A stretch of DNA of 64,000 bases from Chlamydiales bacterium (GCA_024233435.1 JACKPQ010000002.1:310001-374000), one strand, 5' to 3'. Shown: positions 42,029-50,462, counted from the stretch's first letter. The notes: generated by a model not told the origin, from the letters alone. Numbers and translations are program-made.

Positions 42029-44056
42029 TTAAGGCGGTGTGCACCCTGAGGAGTAAGTGACTGTACCAGCAGTGACAACAGGCCCCGTGTTACTAGTTGT
42101 GACAGTTGCCATGGAGTCAACCATGTTGAGGTCTTCAAGGCTGAACGTTGTCGCGGTGTTGCCAAGAAGCTCAAGACAACCAAAAGGAGCACTTACAATA
42201 GATTCGACGCGGATAGCGTTTGTCAGTGCCACGTTGTTTGTTATGCTTGCATACTTATTATAAAAAGGCGGAACAAATGGATTGGTGAATTGATGGAAAA
42301 TACCGTTTGCTACAAGAGAAGAGCTTACCGTATTGTTCGAGATAACAATGCTCGACAAACCGGACTGTTCCGTAACAGCAATTGCTTCATTTCCTGCAGT
42401 TACCATATTTCCATCAATGATAATGGTATTTAGTGAGGGGTTACTTTGAATAGCGAATATTCGAATGCCGGTGTTGATCGGGGAAGTGATGGTATTGTTT
42501 TGTATTAAAGTGGCAGAAGTGTTGACGTTGTTAACTTCGATACTAGCTCCACCAAACCCAGTCAGATCGGTATCTACAATTGTGTTATTGCTCACGTCTA
42601 TTATACCATTAACATTAACAGTTGTGATAAATGGCATGCCCGTTGTGAAAGAATTGTTTTGGATGAATGTATCTTCTAAGCCAAATAGATTGAAGTAGGA
42701 AAAGCCGGTTGATAGCCCTGTTGTGACAGACGAATTTACCAAAGTAAATGCGGTGCTTCCTATCGAAGTTTGTGCGCCAAAAAAGCCACCTACAAACTCA
42801 AAGGCGTTAACAGATACTGCCCCTCCTTGCAATTCAAAAATAGTCCCAAACATATCCACGTGGTCGAGCGCCGGTGCAATGGCTGTTTGTGCTGGGAAAA
42901 CGATCCCATCTACAGTATGGGCGATGCCTGATCCTAAGAAGAACAAGTCGTGAGGCACAGTGACAAGGGCACTTGGCCCTGGCGTTGTGTAATTAATGCC
43001 AGTTCCATAGACGTATATGCAATCGCCAGCAACTGAAGCGTCAACAGCTTCCTGAATTGTTTGAAAGGGCATTTCAAATGTGCCATCACCGCCAGCTGGA
43101 GCAGTATTGTCAACGAAGATACAATTGATCGTTGTGGACCCTGAACCTGATCCAGTAGTAAGAGCGCTGATCCTACTTGTGTTACAAACAGGGATAATTT
43201 CTTGGCGGATGACCCCTTGCGTCATGCGGCGTTGCATTTTGGCAGACGCAATGCACTCTTGCAGGTACCAATTCCTCCACCGTTTACCTCTAGTGCGAAT
43301 AGTATTAGGTCCTAAGGGAAAGCTCAATGATGCGTAACCATTAGCTCGGGTTTTGTATTCGCGGTCATAGCTGATTTCTCCACCAATAGAGATGCCATCG
43401 AAGATCAAAACACCCAACCGTGCCATACCGCCCCAGGAAGCGCCGCAGCGCTTGCCAAGCAAGTGTTTTTCAAATAGATAGTAAGGGCCAATTGATAAAT
43501 AGGGATCGACTACCAGTCCAGGAATAGGAATTCCAAATTCTGCTCCGATATTTGGAAGAGCTGTTGTTGCTTTTTGTTTAATGTAAAGGGTATTGCCTGA
43601 AGCATAGGCAAATCGACGAGGAGTTTTACCGGTATCGTTACTTATTGGGATATAGCCGTTGAGTCTGAAGTCGACGTAAGGGTTTAACACTTCAAGACCA
43701 GGGCCTATTTGGTGCGCCCTTAGATTTCTTGCATCGCGAAAGTCATAGTAGCAGTTCGCTCCAAATGCCCACTGACCGGTCGCAAATCGCGATCCAATGC
43801 CAACGTTTGATGCTGTGCGCCCATCATTAAACATATGCCCTCGCATATCGAGAAATGGCTGGAAGTTTCTTTGCCAATTTGGCGTTAAGAATCCAGAGAC
43901 GGTTCCATATCCCTGGCGATAGCCAACGCCTTCAGGCGCGCGATATCTCATTGATGCGTGTGAGGGGGTTCCGCGAATGCATGAGGTTTGCGCAAAACCC
44001 TGCACCAGGAACATAAAAGTGATGATCCAAAATTTCTTATCCACTGCTTCATACAT
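42029..44056 (-). CDS. Inverse autotransporter with beta-helix passenger, copy 3
   Basis: About 675 aa, the copy adjoining the least damaged upstream sequence, so its position is likely the original one relative to the ATPase gene. Barrel and passenger as in copies 1 and 2. The start ATG (44054-44056) lies downstream of a sequence (44071-44110) related to the dispersed TATACCGAA repeat. Without a strong terminator between units, all three copies may be read from one promoter upstream of 44747 or from repeated promoters within the units. Confidence 0.85.
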   Translation of the reverse strand: MYEAVDKKFWIITFMFLVQGFAQTSCIRGTPSHASMRYRAPEGVGYRQGYGTVSGFLTPNWQRNFQPFLDMRGHMFNDGRTASNVGIGSRFATGQWAFGANCYYDFRDARNLRAHQIGPGLEVLNPYVDFRLNGYIPISNDTGKTPRRFAYASGNTLYIKQKATTALPNIGAEFGIPIPGLVVDPYLSIGPYYLFEKHLLGKRCGASWGGMARLGVLIFDGISIGGEISYDREYKTRANGYASLSFPLGPNTIRTRGKRWRNWYLQECIASAKMQRRMTQGVIRQEIIPVCNTSRISALTTGSGSGSTTINCIFVDNTAPAGGDGTFEMPFQTIQEAVDASVAGDCIYVYGTGINYTTPGPSALVTVPHDLFFLGSGIAHTVDGIVFPAQTAIAPALDHVDMFGTIFELQGGAVSVNAFEFVGGFFGAQTSIGSTAFTLVNSSVTTGLSTGFSYFNLFGLEDTFIQNNSFTTGMPFITTVNVNGIIDVSNNTIVDTDLTGFGGASIEVNNVNTSATLIQNNTITSPINTGIRIFAIQSNPSLNTIIIDGNMVTAGNEAIAVTEQSGLSSIVISNNTVSSSLVANGIFHQFTNPFVPPFYNKYASITNNVALTNAIRVESIVSAPFGCLELLGNTATTFSLEDLNMVDSMATVTTSNTGPVVTAGTVTYSSGCTPP

Positions 44057-44070
44057 ATATATATAATTCT

Positions 44071-44110
44071 TTTCCGTAAAGAATAATTTTAGGGTCAATT
44101 CGGTATGGCC
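44071..44110 (-). repeat. Dispersed repeat copy upstream of the autotransporter
   Basis: Minus strand reads GGCCATACCGAATTGACCCT, then AAAATTATTC, resembling the arms at 19799-19820 and 29145-29176 (common core ATACCGAA...GACYC.AAAA). Equivalent copies lie in the other two tandem units (about 39201-39240 and 41636-41675). Similarity is moderate. Confidence 0.35.
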
Positions 44111-44114
44111 AGCT

Positions 44115-44747
44115 TCACAGTCGATTAAGTTCTTTTAAGAGATCGCCAGTAGACGAATACAATTTTCCGGTCCACTCAGAAATATTGCGAGATTGCGTGC
44201 TGAAGTTAATCCCAATGACAGCAAGCTGACGATTTTGATGGGAGTATTTGCGGTTAGCATCAGCTGTTTTGGTGCAGCTTAAATTGTCTATAATGGGTTT
44301 ATCATACTCATCGACTAGCACGACGACTTCAGCTATTTGAGAAAGCTTTTTCACCAAATTAGCAAGGCCTTCTTGTAATGTAGGTGTATCGATTGAAACT
44401 CCATAATTTAATGCAATTTCTGACAGTGATCTTTCGATGCTTTTTTCTAATTGCTCGGTTGTCTTATTAGGAATTTGAGTGAAATCAAAATGAATGATAG
44501 GATGCTCAGTCCACGTGTAATCACTTTTACTAATGGAGCAATCTTTGAATAAAGCTTGATTTCCCTTCAAGATCTCTTCAAGTGTGCTAATAAAAAGGGA
44601 CTTCCCAAACCGCCTTGGTCTTGACATGAAGTAATACTTTCCATTATCGATAAGCCGCTTTGCATCTGCGGTTTTATCGACGTAGGCATAGCCCCCTTCC
44701 AGGATCACACGGATAGACTGGATGCCGATGGGTAACTTTTTTATCAT
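44115..44747 (-). pseudogene. Internally deleted DUF1703-type AAA-ATPase / PD-(D/E)XK protein
   Basis: 210 aa. The N-terminal AAA-ATPase-like part is recognisable: LPIGIQSIRVILEGGYAYVD, YYFMSRPRRFGKSLFIST (P-loop-like) and VVVLVDEYDKPIIDNL (Walker B). Directly after CTKTADANR comes KYSHQNRQLAVIGINFSTQS, which in this family is the extreme C-terminus of the nuclease domain. Normal members are about 500-550 aa, so some 300 residues, including the nuclease active site, have been deleted in frame. The start MIKKLPIGIQ is normal, with AGGAG upstream. Members of this family are often present in many decaying copies in amoeba symbionts. Confidence 0.8.
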
Positions 44748-44793
44748 TAATTATGACTCCTACATAGGAGAGTAACAAAAAATTTTCTCAAAA

Positions 44794-45999
44794 TCAACAA
44801 GCGCTTTCAAGCGGTTCTTGAGTGCGAAGCTCTTTGTCGGTGATGGCAGTCACGCAGCTATCAGACCAGACGTTGAGGGCAGTCTCGACCATATCAAAGA
44901 TGGAATAAAGGGGAAGGATGAGCCCCATGAGCTCAAGGCGCACATTGAAGCCGATGAGGAAGGCGCTGGTAAGGAAATAGCACCCCATGGGCACACCTGC
45001 GTTGCCAATGGCGGCAATTGATGCGATGGCAATCCATGGAAGCATTTGGGGTAGGGTGAGCGCATATCCAGAACTTGAAAGTACGAACAGCACAGTGATG
45101 AGAATGAAAGCTGCGCAACCGTTCATGTTAATGACTGAGCAAAGGGGAAAGCTAAATGAGCTCACTCTTGGACTGAGGTTGGCATTCTTTTGAGCGCTGG
45201 AAAGGGCAAGCGGCAGAGCTGCATTCGAGGATTTAGAAAAGAAAGCTGTGGCAAGAGCAGGGAACATAGCGCGCGCAAGCTTAAGAGGGGCGATTCCTTT
45301 ACTTTTGAGAAGAAGCGGAAGGGCGATTAGACCTTGGATAAGATTGGCGCCAATCACTGTGCAGGCGTATAAGAGGAGGGGTTTTATAGGCGCATCGCCA
45401 CTGATAAGCTGATTTGTGAGCATAACGGTGAAGCAGAAAACGCCAATGGGTAAAATGCGCACGATGCCACTGGATACTTTTAAAAGTGCTTGAAAAAGAG
45501 CTTGGAAAAAGGTTTGCAAGGGGGCTTTATGTTCTTTTGGCAAGCGGAGAATGGCAAAGCTTAAAATGGTCGCGATAAAAGCAACGCTGATAACATTATT
45601 TTCTGCAAAGGGTTGAATGATATTGGAGGGGATGAGTGATTTTATAAAGGATAAGTAGCTGGGCAGATGAATGTCTGGTGCTGCGGTGGCTGGCAAATAG
45701 CCAGTTGCCTGGGGTTTGATTTGTAAGAAAAGAATTAAAGCAATTGTAGCAGATAGAAGTGTTGTTAGAACTGTGTAAGTAACAATTTTGCGCAATAGAT
45801 GTTTGGCTTCGCGCAGGCTAGTCATGTTTGTAATTGTTGCAACAATCGACAGAAAAATGACAGGCAAGCTAATCATTTTCAAAAAATTAATGAATAAACC
45901 TGAGAGTACTTTTGCAGAAACAAATACAATGGGCTGATTCAACAATCCAGCGCAAGCGCCCAATACAAATGCTAATAAAATAAAAATATTTGATTTCAT
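44794..45999 (-). CDS. DAACS-family sodium/dicarboxylate (amino acid) symporter
   Basis: 401 aa, about eight membrane helices plus two re-entrant loops. HP1 contains FSKSSNAALPLALSSAQ and TM7 contains VINMNGCAAF, aligning with the NMDGT signature of GltPh/GltP. The Asp and Thr of that signature, which help bind sodium in GltPh, are Asn and Cys here. It imports an acidic or small neutral amino acid or a dicarboxylate from the host; the substrate is uncertain. It starts 9 bp downstream of the Nudix gene, probably in one operon. Confidence 0.85.
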   Translation of the reverse strand: MKSNIFILLAFVLGACAGLLNQPIVFVSAKVLSGLFINFLKMISLPVIFLSIVATITNMTSLREAKHLLRKIVTYTVLTTLLSATIALILFLQIKPQATGYLPATAAPDIHLPSYLSFIKSLIPSNIIQPFAENNVISVAFIATILSFAILRLPKEHKAPLQTFFQALFQALLKVSSGIVRILPIGVFCFTVMLTNQLISGDAPIKPLLLYACTVIGANLIQGLIALPLLLKSKGIAPLKLARAMFPALATAFFSKSSNAALPLALSSAQKNANLSPRVSSFSFPLCSVINMNGCAAFILITVLFVLSSSGYALTLPQMLPWIAIASIAAIGNAGVPMGCYFLTSAFLIGFNVRLELMGLILPLYSIFDMVETALNVWSDSCVTAITDKELRTQEPLESAC

Positions 46000-46008
46000 C
46001 TCATTATT

Positions 46009-46461
46009 TTACGACAAGTGGGCGTTTTGGTCGACAGATATTTGCCTTAATAGGGCAATCTGGCGATCACTTAAGGAGTTGAGGTCTACCCATTGGCCAT
46101 TTTCAGCGAGCTTGCTATCATCAAAATCTTTGATTTCGACAAAAAAAGTGATGGTATTGCTATCTAGTGGATCAAAAATTTCTCTCATCCACTGCATGTT
46201 TGAGGTTCTTTTTGCGACAATGCCAGTTTCGTTAGCAAATTCCTTAAGAGCGCACTCACGAGGGGTTTCCCCGATTTTGAGGTGGCAGCTTGGGGGCGTC
46301 CAGCTCACGCTGCCTTTTTGGTCGATGTGTTTTGTCAGTAAAATTTTTCCATCTTTTATTGCGATGGCAACCACCCCCACATGTGGGAATGGCGGCTGGG
46401 AAGCGAACAGTGATAAAAGCCCTATTAAGCAGACTGCAATAAGTGTTAGTAATCTACGCAT
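46009..46461 (-). CDS. Exported Nudix-fold protein with degenerate Nudix box
   Basis: 150 aa. The first 20 residues (MRRLLTLIAVCLIGLLSLFA) are a signal peptide or anchor, unusual for Nudix hydrolases. The Nudix box consensus Gx5Ex7REUxEExGU appears as CHLKIGE then TPRECALKEFANETGI: Gly to Cys, Arg to Lys and one Glu to Asn, while three acidic positions remain. It may be a poor or altered hydrolase, or a Nudix-fold binding protein, on the periplasmic side. It sits between pgsA and the symporter. Confidence 0.75.
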   Translation of the reverse strand: MRRLLTLIAVCLIGLLSLFASQPPFPHVGVVAIAIKDGKILLTKHIDQKGSVSWTPPSCHLKIGETPRECALKEFANETGIVAKRTSNMQWMREIFDPLDSNTITFFVEIKDFDDSKLAENGQWVDLNSLSDRQIALLRQISVDQNAHLS

Positions 46462-46498
46462 GGCTCCAAGCTTAACGCGTAGCGATATGTAAAGTCAA

Positions 46499-47005
46499 CT
46501 ATTTTTTAATAACGACGCGTTCGGCAGTGAAAAGTTCATAAAGAGCAAAGATCCCCATTACTATGAAAATAGTGTAGAACATGGGCGGGATTGACACATT
46601 TAAAACAAGTGCAATCAGAGTCATAAATTGCACAGCTGTGGAAATTTTACCCCACAAAATAGAGCGAAAGGGATAGTTTTTCCATTTGCGAAGAGCTGTT
46701 AAGTAAACTGCAAATAAAACTAGGGCTACATCGCGCGAGAGCATAGCGCAGGCTTGCCATAGAGCCAAATGATGATCCATCAGCAGTACAGTTAGGCAGA
46801 CATAGACAAAAAATTTGTCCATGACGGGATCTAAAATGGCACCAAAACGGGTTGCTGTTTTAGAGCGCCTTGCGACAAATCCATCAATTGAATCGGTGAA
46901 CATAGCCAAGAGGACTGCCCATAATCGTGCCATTGGGGAGCCGTAGGCAAATAGAAATGCCAAAGGAAGTCGGGCAAAGCTCAGACAGTTTGAAATGGTA
47001 AACAT
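46499..47005 (-). CDS. pgsA: CDP-alcohol phosphatidyltransferase, PgsA-like
   Basis: 168 aa with several membrane helices. The CDP-alcohol phosphotransferase signature DG-x2-AR-x8-G-x3-D-x3-D is intact as DGFVARRSKTATRFGAILDPVMD. It probably makes phosphatidylglycerophosphate from CDP-diacylglycerol and glycerol-3-phosphate. The stop of the DedA gene and the start of pgsA are adjacent, and pgsA next to a nucleotide translocase gene matches what I recall from C. trachomatis (CT495-CT496). Confidence 0.88.
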   Translation of the reverse strand: MFTISNCLSFARLPLAFLFAYGSPMARLWAVLLAMFTDSIDGFVARRSKTATRFGAILDPVMDKFFVYVCLTVLLMDHHLALWQACAMLSRDVALVLFAVYLTALRKWKNYPFRSILWGKISTAVQFMTLIALVLNVSIPPMFYTIFIVMGIFALYELFTAERVVIKK

Positions 47006-47614
47006 TTACTTTGGTGCTTTTTTCTTCTTTTTATACCAAACTAAAGAAATTACAGCCAAGGCGAATGCGCTAAATATAGCGATATTGAAGGTTTTTAGGT
47101 TAGACATCAGGCTTGCGCTATTGGCGCACGCATAGTAAAAAACGGTGAACGAAGCAGTTGCCCAAAGAGTGCAAGCAATCCCATCAAAGAGCATAAACTT
47201 TTTAAAGGACATGCGGCTGAGCCCAGAGCTCATGAACATGCAATTGCGCACGCCAAAGGGGATAAACCTGCCAACGATAAATGTCCAGAGGCCGTATTTT
47301 TGATAAAAGTGCTTAGACTTTTCAAGGCGCTTTTCGTTAAAGGTTGCTCGGAAAAAGCGTAGCTGCATGAGTTTTGGGCCCAGTTTGCGTCCCAGCCAAT
47401 AAGCAATCCATGCTGAGATCAAGCAACCGCTTAAGGTAAAGGCAAAGATCTGAAAAATGTTTTCAGGCATGATATGCGCTGCGAGCAGTGCGCTACAAAT
47501 CATCATCAAATCGATGCTGATTGGGATATTTAACCCTGCAAGAAGAATGGATCCAAAGATCAGCCAGTGGGCGTAGTCTTTGTGCTCAACAATAAGATTG
47601 GTAAGTGCTTCCAT
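47006..47614 (-). CDS. DedA / SNARE-associated family membrane protein
   Basis: 202 aa with about five membrane segments. The family motif FxGRFIPxxR is present as FIVGRFIPFGVRNCMFMSSG, preceded by the conserved charged loop of the DedA/VTT fold. DedA proteins are lipid scramblases or undecaprenyl-phosphate flippases, so a role in envelope lipid movement fits the adjoining pgsA. The genes NTT, dedA and pgsA are packed with 3 and 0 bp between them. Confidence 0.88.
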   Translation of the reverse strand: MEALTNLIVEHKDYAHWLIFGSILLAGLNIPISIDLMMICSALLAAHIMPENIFQIFAFTLSGCLISAWIAYWLGRKLGPKLMQLRFFRATFNEKRLEKSKHFYQKYGLWTFIVGRFIPFGVRNCMFMSSGLSRMSFKKFMLFDGIACTLWATASFTVFYYACANSASLMSNLKTFNIAIFSAFALAVISLVWYKKKKKAPK

Positions 47615-47617
47615 GCT

Positions 47618-49141
47618 TTAAGTTGCTACCGGTTGTGGGTCAGTTCCAGTATCAAGGGCAGGAGGCTGTGGCTCTGAAATTGCGTGGAATTTATGACCAA
47701 GAGACTTGACAGCGGCAATCCAGGCTCCAACGACAATAAAGAGTAACACAGCGATGTAAGGTGTGCTGAGTGAAATGCTACCAAAAATCATTAAAAATCC
47801 TTGGTGTAAAAGCGAGCCGCCAGACTTTCCAAGGCGGGAGCCCACTCCGTCAATAGCTGATTTGCCTTTGAGTTTAGACTCTTGGCTAAGTGGAACGAAG
47901 GATAATTCTTTTGTGGCATCGAAAACAGTGTATTTACTGGCTCTGGCAAAGCAGTTTTGGACTGCGCCGAGGAAGACGCCAAGAGCCAGAGGTGTCATAC
48001 CAAAGAGCCCAATTGCAGACCCCCAGTCGCTATTATGCATGAGAAGGAGTGAGAAAAACGCAATGCCTGTCACGCACATGATTACAGGGGTGATAAGGGC
48101 GCTAAATGTCCATCCCATCCTGCGCATGCTGGCGCCTGTGACAAAGACTGCCATAAAAGTCGAAAGTACGCCCATCATGGCAACAACGCGCCCCATGTAG
48201 GCGTTGTAATCGGCGGGATTGGGGCAGAGTAACTTAAGTTGGTCTTTCCAGACGACCTCAATCATGTTAAGCGAGATGTTGTAGGCAAGTACCACAATGG
48301 CGATGCAGATGAGATAGGGCGATTTAGCAAGATAGGCAAAGCTCTCCCTTAGTCCGAGCTTGATTTTAGGCTTTGAGCGCCCCTCGCGCGCATGCTCGGG
48401 ATCGATCACCGAGCGGCAATACCAGCGGTAGATGAGGATCGCAAGGGCTCCTATCACTAGGAGTACGCCGGTAATGAGCATCACGGAGACACCCCAAGGA
48501 TCGGTGGTATGGCTTAATTTGCTTGCAATCCAGCCACTTGAAAGGGAAGCTGAGGCCCAGCCTGCGAAAATGGAGGCAACATTGGCTCCTAGTCCATAGA
48601 TCGCATAAAAGCGTTTAGCATCATTGACATTGGTCACTTGGTTTGCAAATCCCCAAAAAAGGACCGTCATGACCATCGTACCCCAAAGCTCACTGACGAC
48701 ATAGAAAAGGGTGAATGTCCAGTTCCGTATCATGGCAACTAAACCGTTAAGCCCTTTAGGTAAAGCGGCTTGCATCGTATCTGCTAATCCATGGGGATGC
48801 AAAAAATCTTGAAGAGGGTAAAGCACAAAGCCAAAAAGGGCAAAAAAGGCCAAAAATCCTGTGATCATGATGTAAAAAGTCCGATCACGGCCGAATCGAT
48901 TGGACAACCTGGTAAAAACAAAAGTCGCGAGCAGAGCCATTGGAAGAATTGCCCAAACCTTGATAAAGGGGATTGCTTCTGCACCAGATGAGGGGGCTGT
49001 GATGATTAGAGCATCTTTTACGCCACGTAAAAGGCTGTAGTTAAAGCAAACCAAGGCGTAGATAACAAGCAAGGGCAGGAAGCGTTTGAGCTCAGAGCGG
49101 TGTAGGGGCCAAATCCATCGGCGCCACCGGCTAAATTCCAT
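47618..49141 (-). CDS. Nucleotide transport protein, ATP/ADP translocase (NTT) family
   Basis: 507 aa with about 12 membrane helices. The conserved N-terminal region (HRSELKRFLPLLVIYALVCF, SLLRGVKDALIIT) and SELWGTMVMTVLFWGFANQV are typical of chlamydial, rickettsial and plastid NTTs. It exchanges host nucleotides across the inner membrane, either ATP for ADP or net NTP uptake; the substrate type cannot be told reliably by eye. Its position near sppA and pgsA corresponds to npt2 of Chlamydia as I recall. AAGG precedes the ATG, and a good promoter lies upstream. Confidence 0.95.
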   Translation of the reverse strand: MEFSRWRRWIWPLHRSELKRFLPLLVIYALVCFNYSLLRGVKDALIITAPSSGAEAIPFIKVWAILPMALLATFVFTRLSNRFGRDRTFYIMITGFLAFFALFGFVLYPLQDFLHPHGLADTMQAALPKGLNGLVAMIRNWTFTLFYVVSELWGTMVMTVLFWGFANQVTNVNDAKRFYAIYGLGANVASIFAGWASASLSSGWIASKLSHTTDPWGVSVMLITGVLLVIGALAILIYRWYCRSVIDPEHAREGRSKPKIKLGLRESFAYLAKSPYLICIAIVVLAYNISLNMIEVVWKDQLKLLCPNPADYNAYMGRVVAMMGVLSTFMAVFVTGASMRRMGWTFSALITPVIMCVTGIAFFSLLLMHNSDWGSAIGLFGMTPLALGVFLGAVQNCFARASKYTVFDATKELSFVPLSQESKLKGKSAIDGVGSRLGKSGGSLLHQGFLMIFGSISLSTPYIAVLLFIVVGAWIAAVKSLGHKFHAISEPQPPALDTGTDPQPVAT

Positions 49142-49199
49142 GAGTACCTTGTTTCAATGTTATTCCCATATGCAGGGTGCTTTAACTTGTACTCCTCTC

Positions 49200-49227
49200 A
49201 TTATACATAAATTTACCTTCACTTCAA
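49200..49227 (-). promoter_or_regulatory. Promoter of the NTT-dedA-pgsA operon
   Basis: Minus-strand TTGAAG (49222-49227, 4/6), a 16-nt spacer and a perfect TATAAT (49200-49205), about 60 nt before the translocase ATG. Confidence 0.65.
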
Positions 49228-49242
49228 GATAAAGACATTTAT

Positions 49243-50424
49243 TTAATGATCTAGGGCGTCAATTCCAGGTAGATGGCCATGCTCAATAAATTCTAGAGCA
49301 GCACCACCGCCAGTAGAGAGGTGAGTAAAATATTTACTTAACCTTAATTGATTGACTGCTGAAACGGAGTCGCCACCTCCGACGACGGTCATAGCGTCCA
49401 TCTGTGATAAGAGTTCTGCCAGCTTTTTTGTTCCTTCTGCAAATTCATCGACCTCAAAGATCCCCATTGGACCGTTCCAGAAAATGGTCGCGGCGCTTTT
49501 CAGAGAGGGGCTCCAGTCTTCAATTGTCGAAGGGCCGATATCCATCCCTTGCCAGCCATCAGGTAATCCTGCCTTCACAGGAAATGCTTTGATTTCAGGC
49601 TCATCAATAAAGTTGCGCCCCATCAAAATATCTGTGGGGAGCCAGAATTTAATCGCCTTTTCCTCGCAAGTTTTCATAATCGAGCGTGCCTGATCAAGGT
49701 ATGCATCGTCGCAAAGGCTATTTCCAATGGAGATGCCTTGGGCTTTTAAAAACGTAAAGGCCATCGCACCGCCAATAAATAAACCATCAACTTTTTCAAG
49801 TAGCGCGGCGAGCACTCCAATTTTAGTGCTGATTTTTGCTCCACCGAGTACGGCATAAAAAGGGCGTTTCGGATTTAAGGTAAGTGGGGTTAGGTGAGTG
49901 ATCTCATTTTCCATCAGAAATCCAGAGGCGCATCTTTCAGGAAAGAACCTAGGCAAGACGTAAGTAGATGTATGCTTGCGGTGCGCGGCTCCAAAAGCGT
50001 CATCGACGTAGATCTCTCCAAGGCTTGCAAGCTGCTTGGCAAAATCAGGGTCCTTTTCAGGATGCTCTTCACCCACATGCCATCGCAAATTTTCAAGCAT
50101 CAGCACATCGCCATTTTCCATGGACATCGCAAGCGTTTTAACTTGGTCTCCAATACAATCGGGAGCAAGTTTGACTTCGCGATCGATCATCTCTTGCAGC
50201 TTCTTAGCGCAGCTTTTAAGTGAAAGCTCTTTTGCTTTAGGTCTTCCAAGATGGCTCATTAAAATGAGCTTTGCGCCTTGTTTAATTGCGTACTCAATTG
50301 ATGGGAGGGCATTTTTGATGCGCGTTACATCCTTGATTTCGTCACCGTCCATAGGCACGTTAAAATCAACGCGCATCAGCACGCGCTTTCCTGTAAGGTC
50401 TAAATCCTGTATCGACCGAATCAT
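49243..50424 (-). CDS. pgk: Phosphoglycerate kinase
   Basis: 393 aa, standard length. The N-terminal motif KRVLMRVDFNVPM, substrate-binding SHLGRPK, the hinge YAVLGGAKISTKIGVL, ATP-binding WNGPMGIFEVD and the terminal VGGGDSVSAVNQ...STGGGAALEF are all present. It makes ATP in the payoff phase of glycolysis and acts with enolase, encoded in the same window. GGGAG lies 7 nt before the ATG. It follows the NAGPA-fold gene by 38 bp and may be the last gene of that operon. Confidence 0.97.
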   Translation of the reverse strand: MIRSIQDLDLTGKRVLMRVDFNVPMDGDEIKDVTRIKNALPSIEYAIKQGAKLILMSHLGRPKAKELSLKSCAKKLQEMIDREVKLAPDCIGDQVKTLAMSMENGDVLMLENLRWHVGEEHPEKDPDFAKQLASLGEIYVDDAFGAAHRKHTSTYVLPRFFPERCASGFLMENEITHLTPLTLNPKRPFYAVLGGAKISTKIGVLAALLEKVDGLFIGGAMAFTFLKAQGISIGNSLCDDAYLDQARSIMKTCEEKAIKFWLPTDILMGRNFIDEPEIKAFPVKAGLPDGWQGMDIGPSTIEDWSPSLKSAATIFWNGPMGIFEVDEFAEGTKKLAELLSQMDAMTVVGGGDSVSAVNQLRLSKYFTHLSTGGGAALEFIEHGHLPGIDALDH

Positions 50425-50462
50425 GCGATAACTCCCTTCATTGCTGATTGTAGCTTAAAGGT

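Larger units (their letters stand above)
37155..44453. repeat. Three tandem copies of a 2.43-kb unit
   Basis: Units: 37155-39583 (2429 bp), 39584-42018 and 42019-44453 (2435 bp each). Each contains one inverse autotransporter gene and, upstream of it, the last ~340 bp of a DUF1703-type ATPase gene. Every unit boundary lies at the octamer TCTAATTG (37147, 39576, 42011, 44446). At the outer edges the flanking bases differ (G before it at the left, C after it at the right), so the octamer is the microhomology at which the duplication formed. By eye units 2 and 3 are identical; unit 1 differs only between about 37330 and 37500. Confidence 0.95.

Noticed and set aside
47763..48200. 145-codon + strand frame inside the nucleotide translocase gene
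   Set aside because: Shadow of the translocase on the opposite strand; no ribosome site and low-quality protein.
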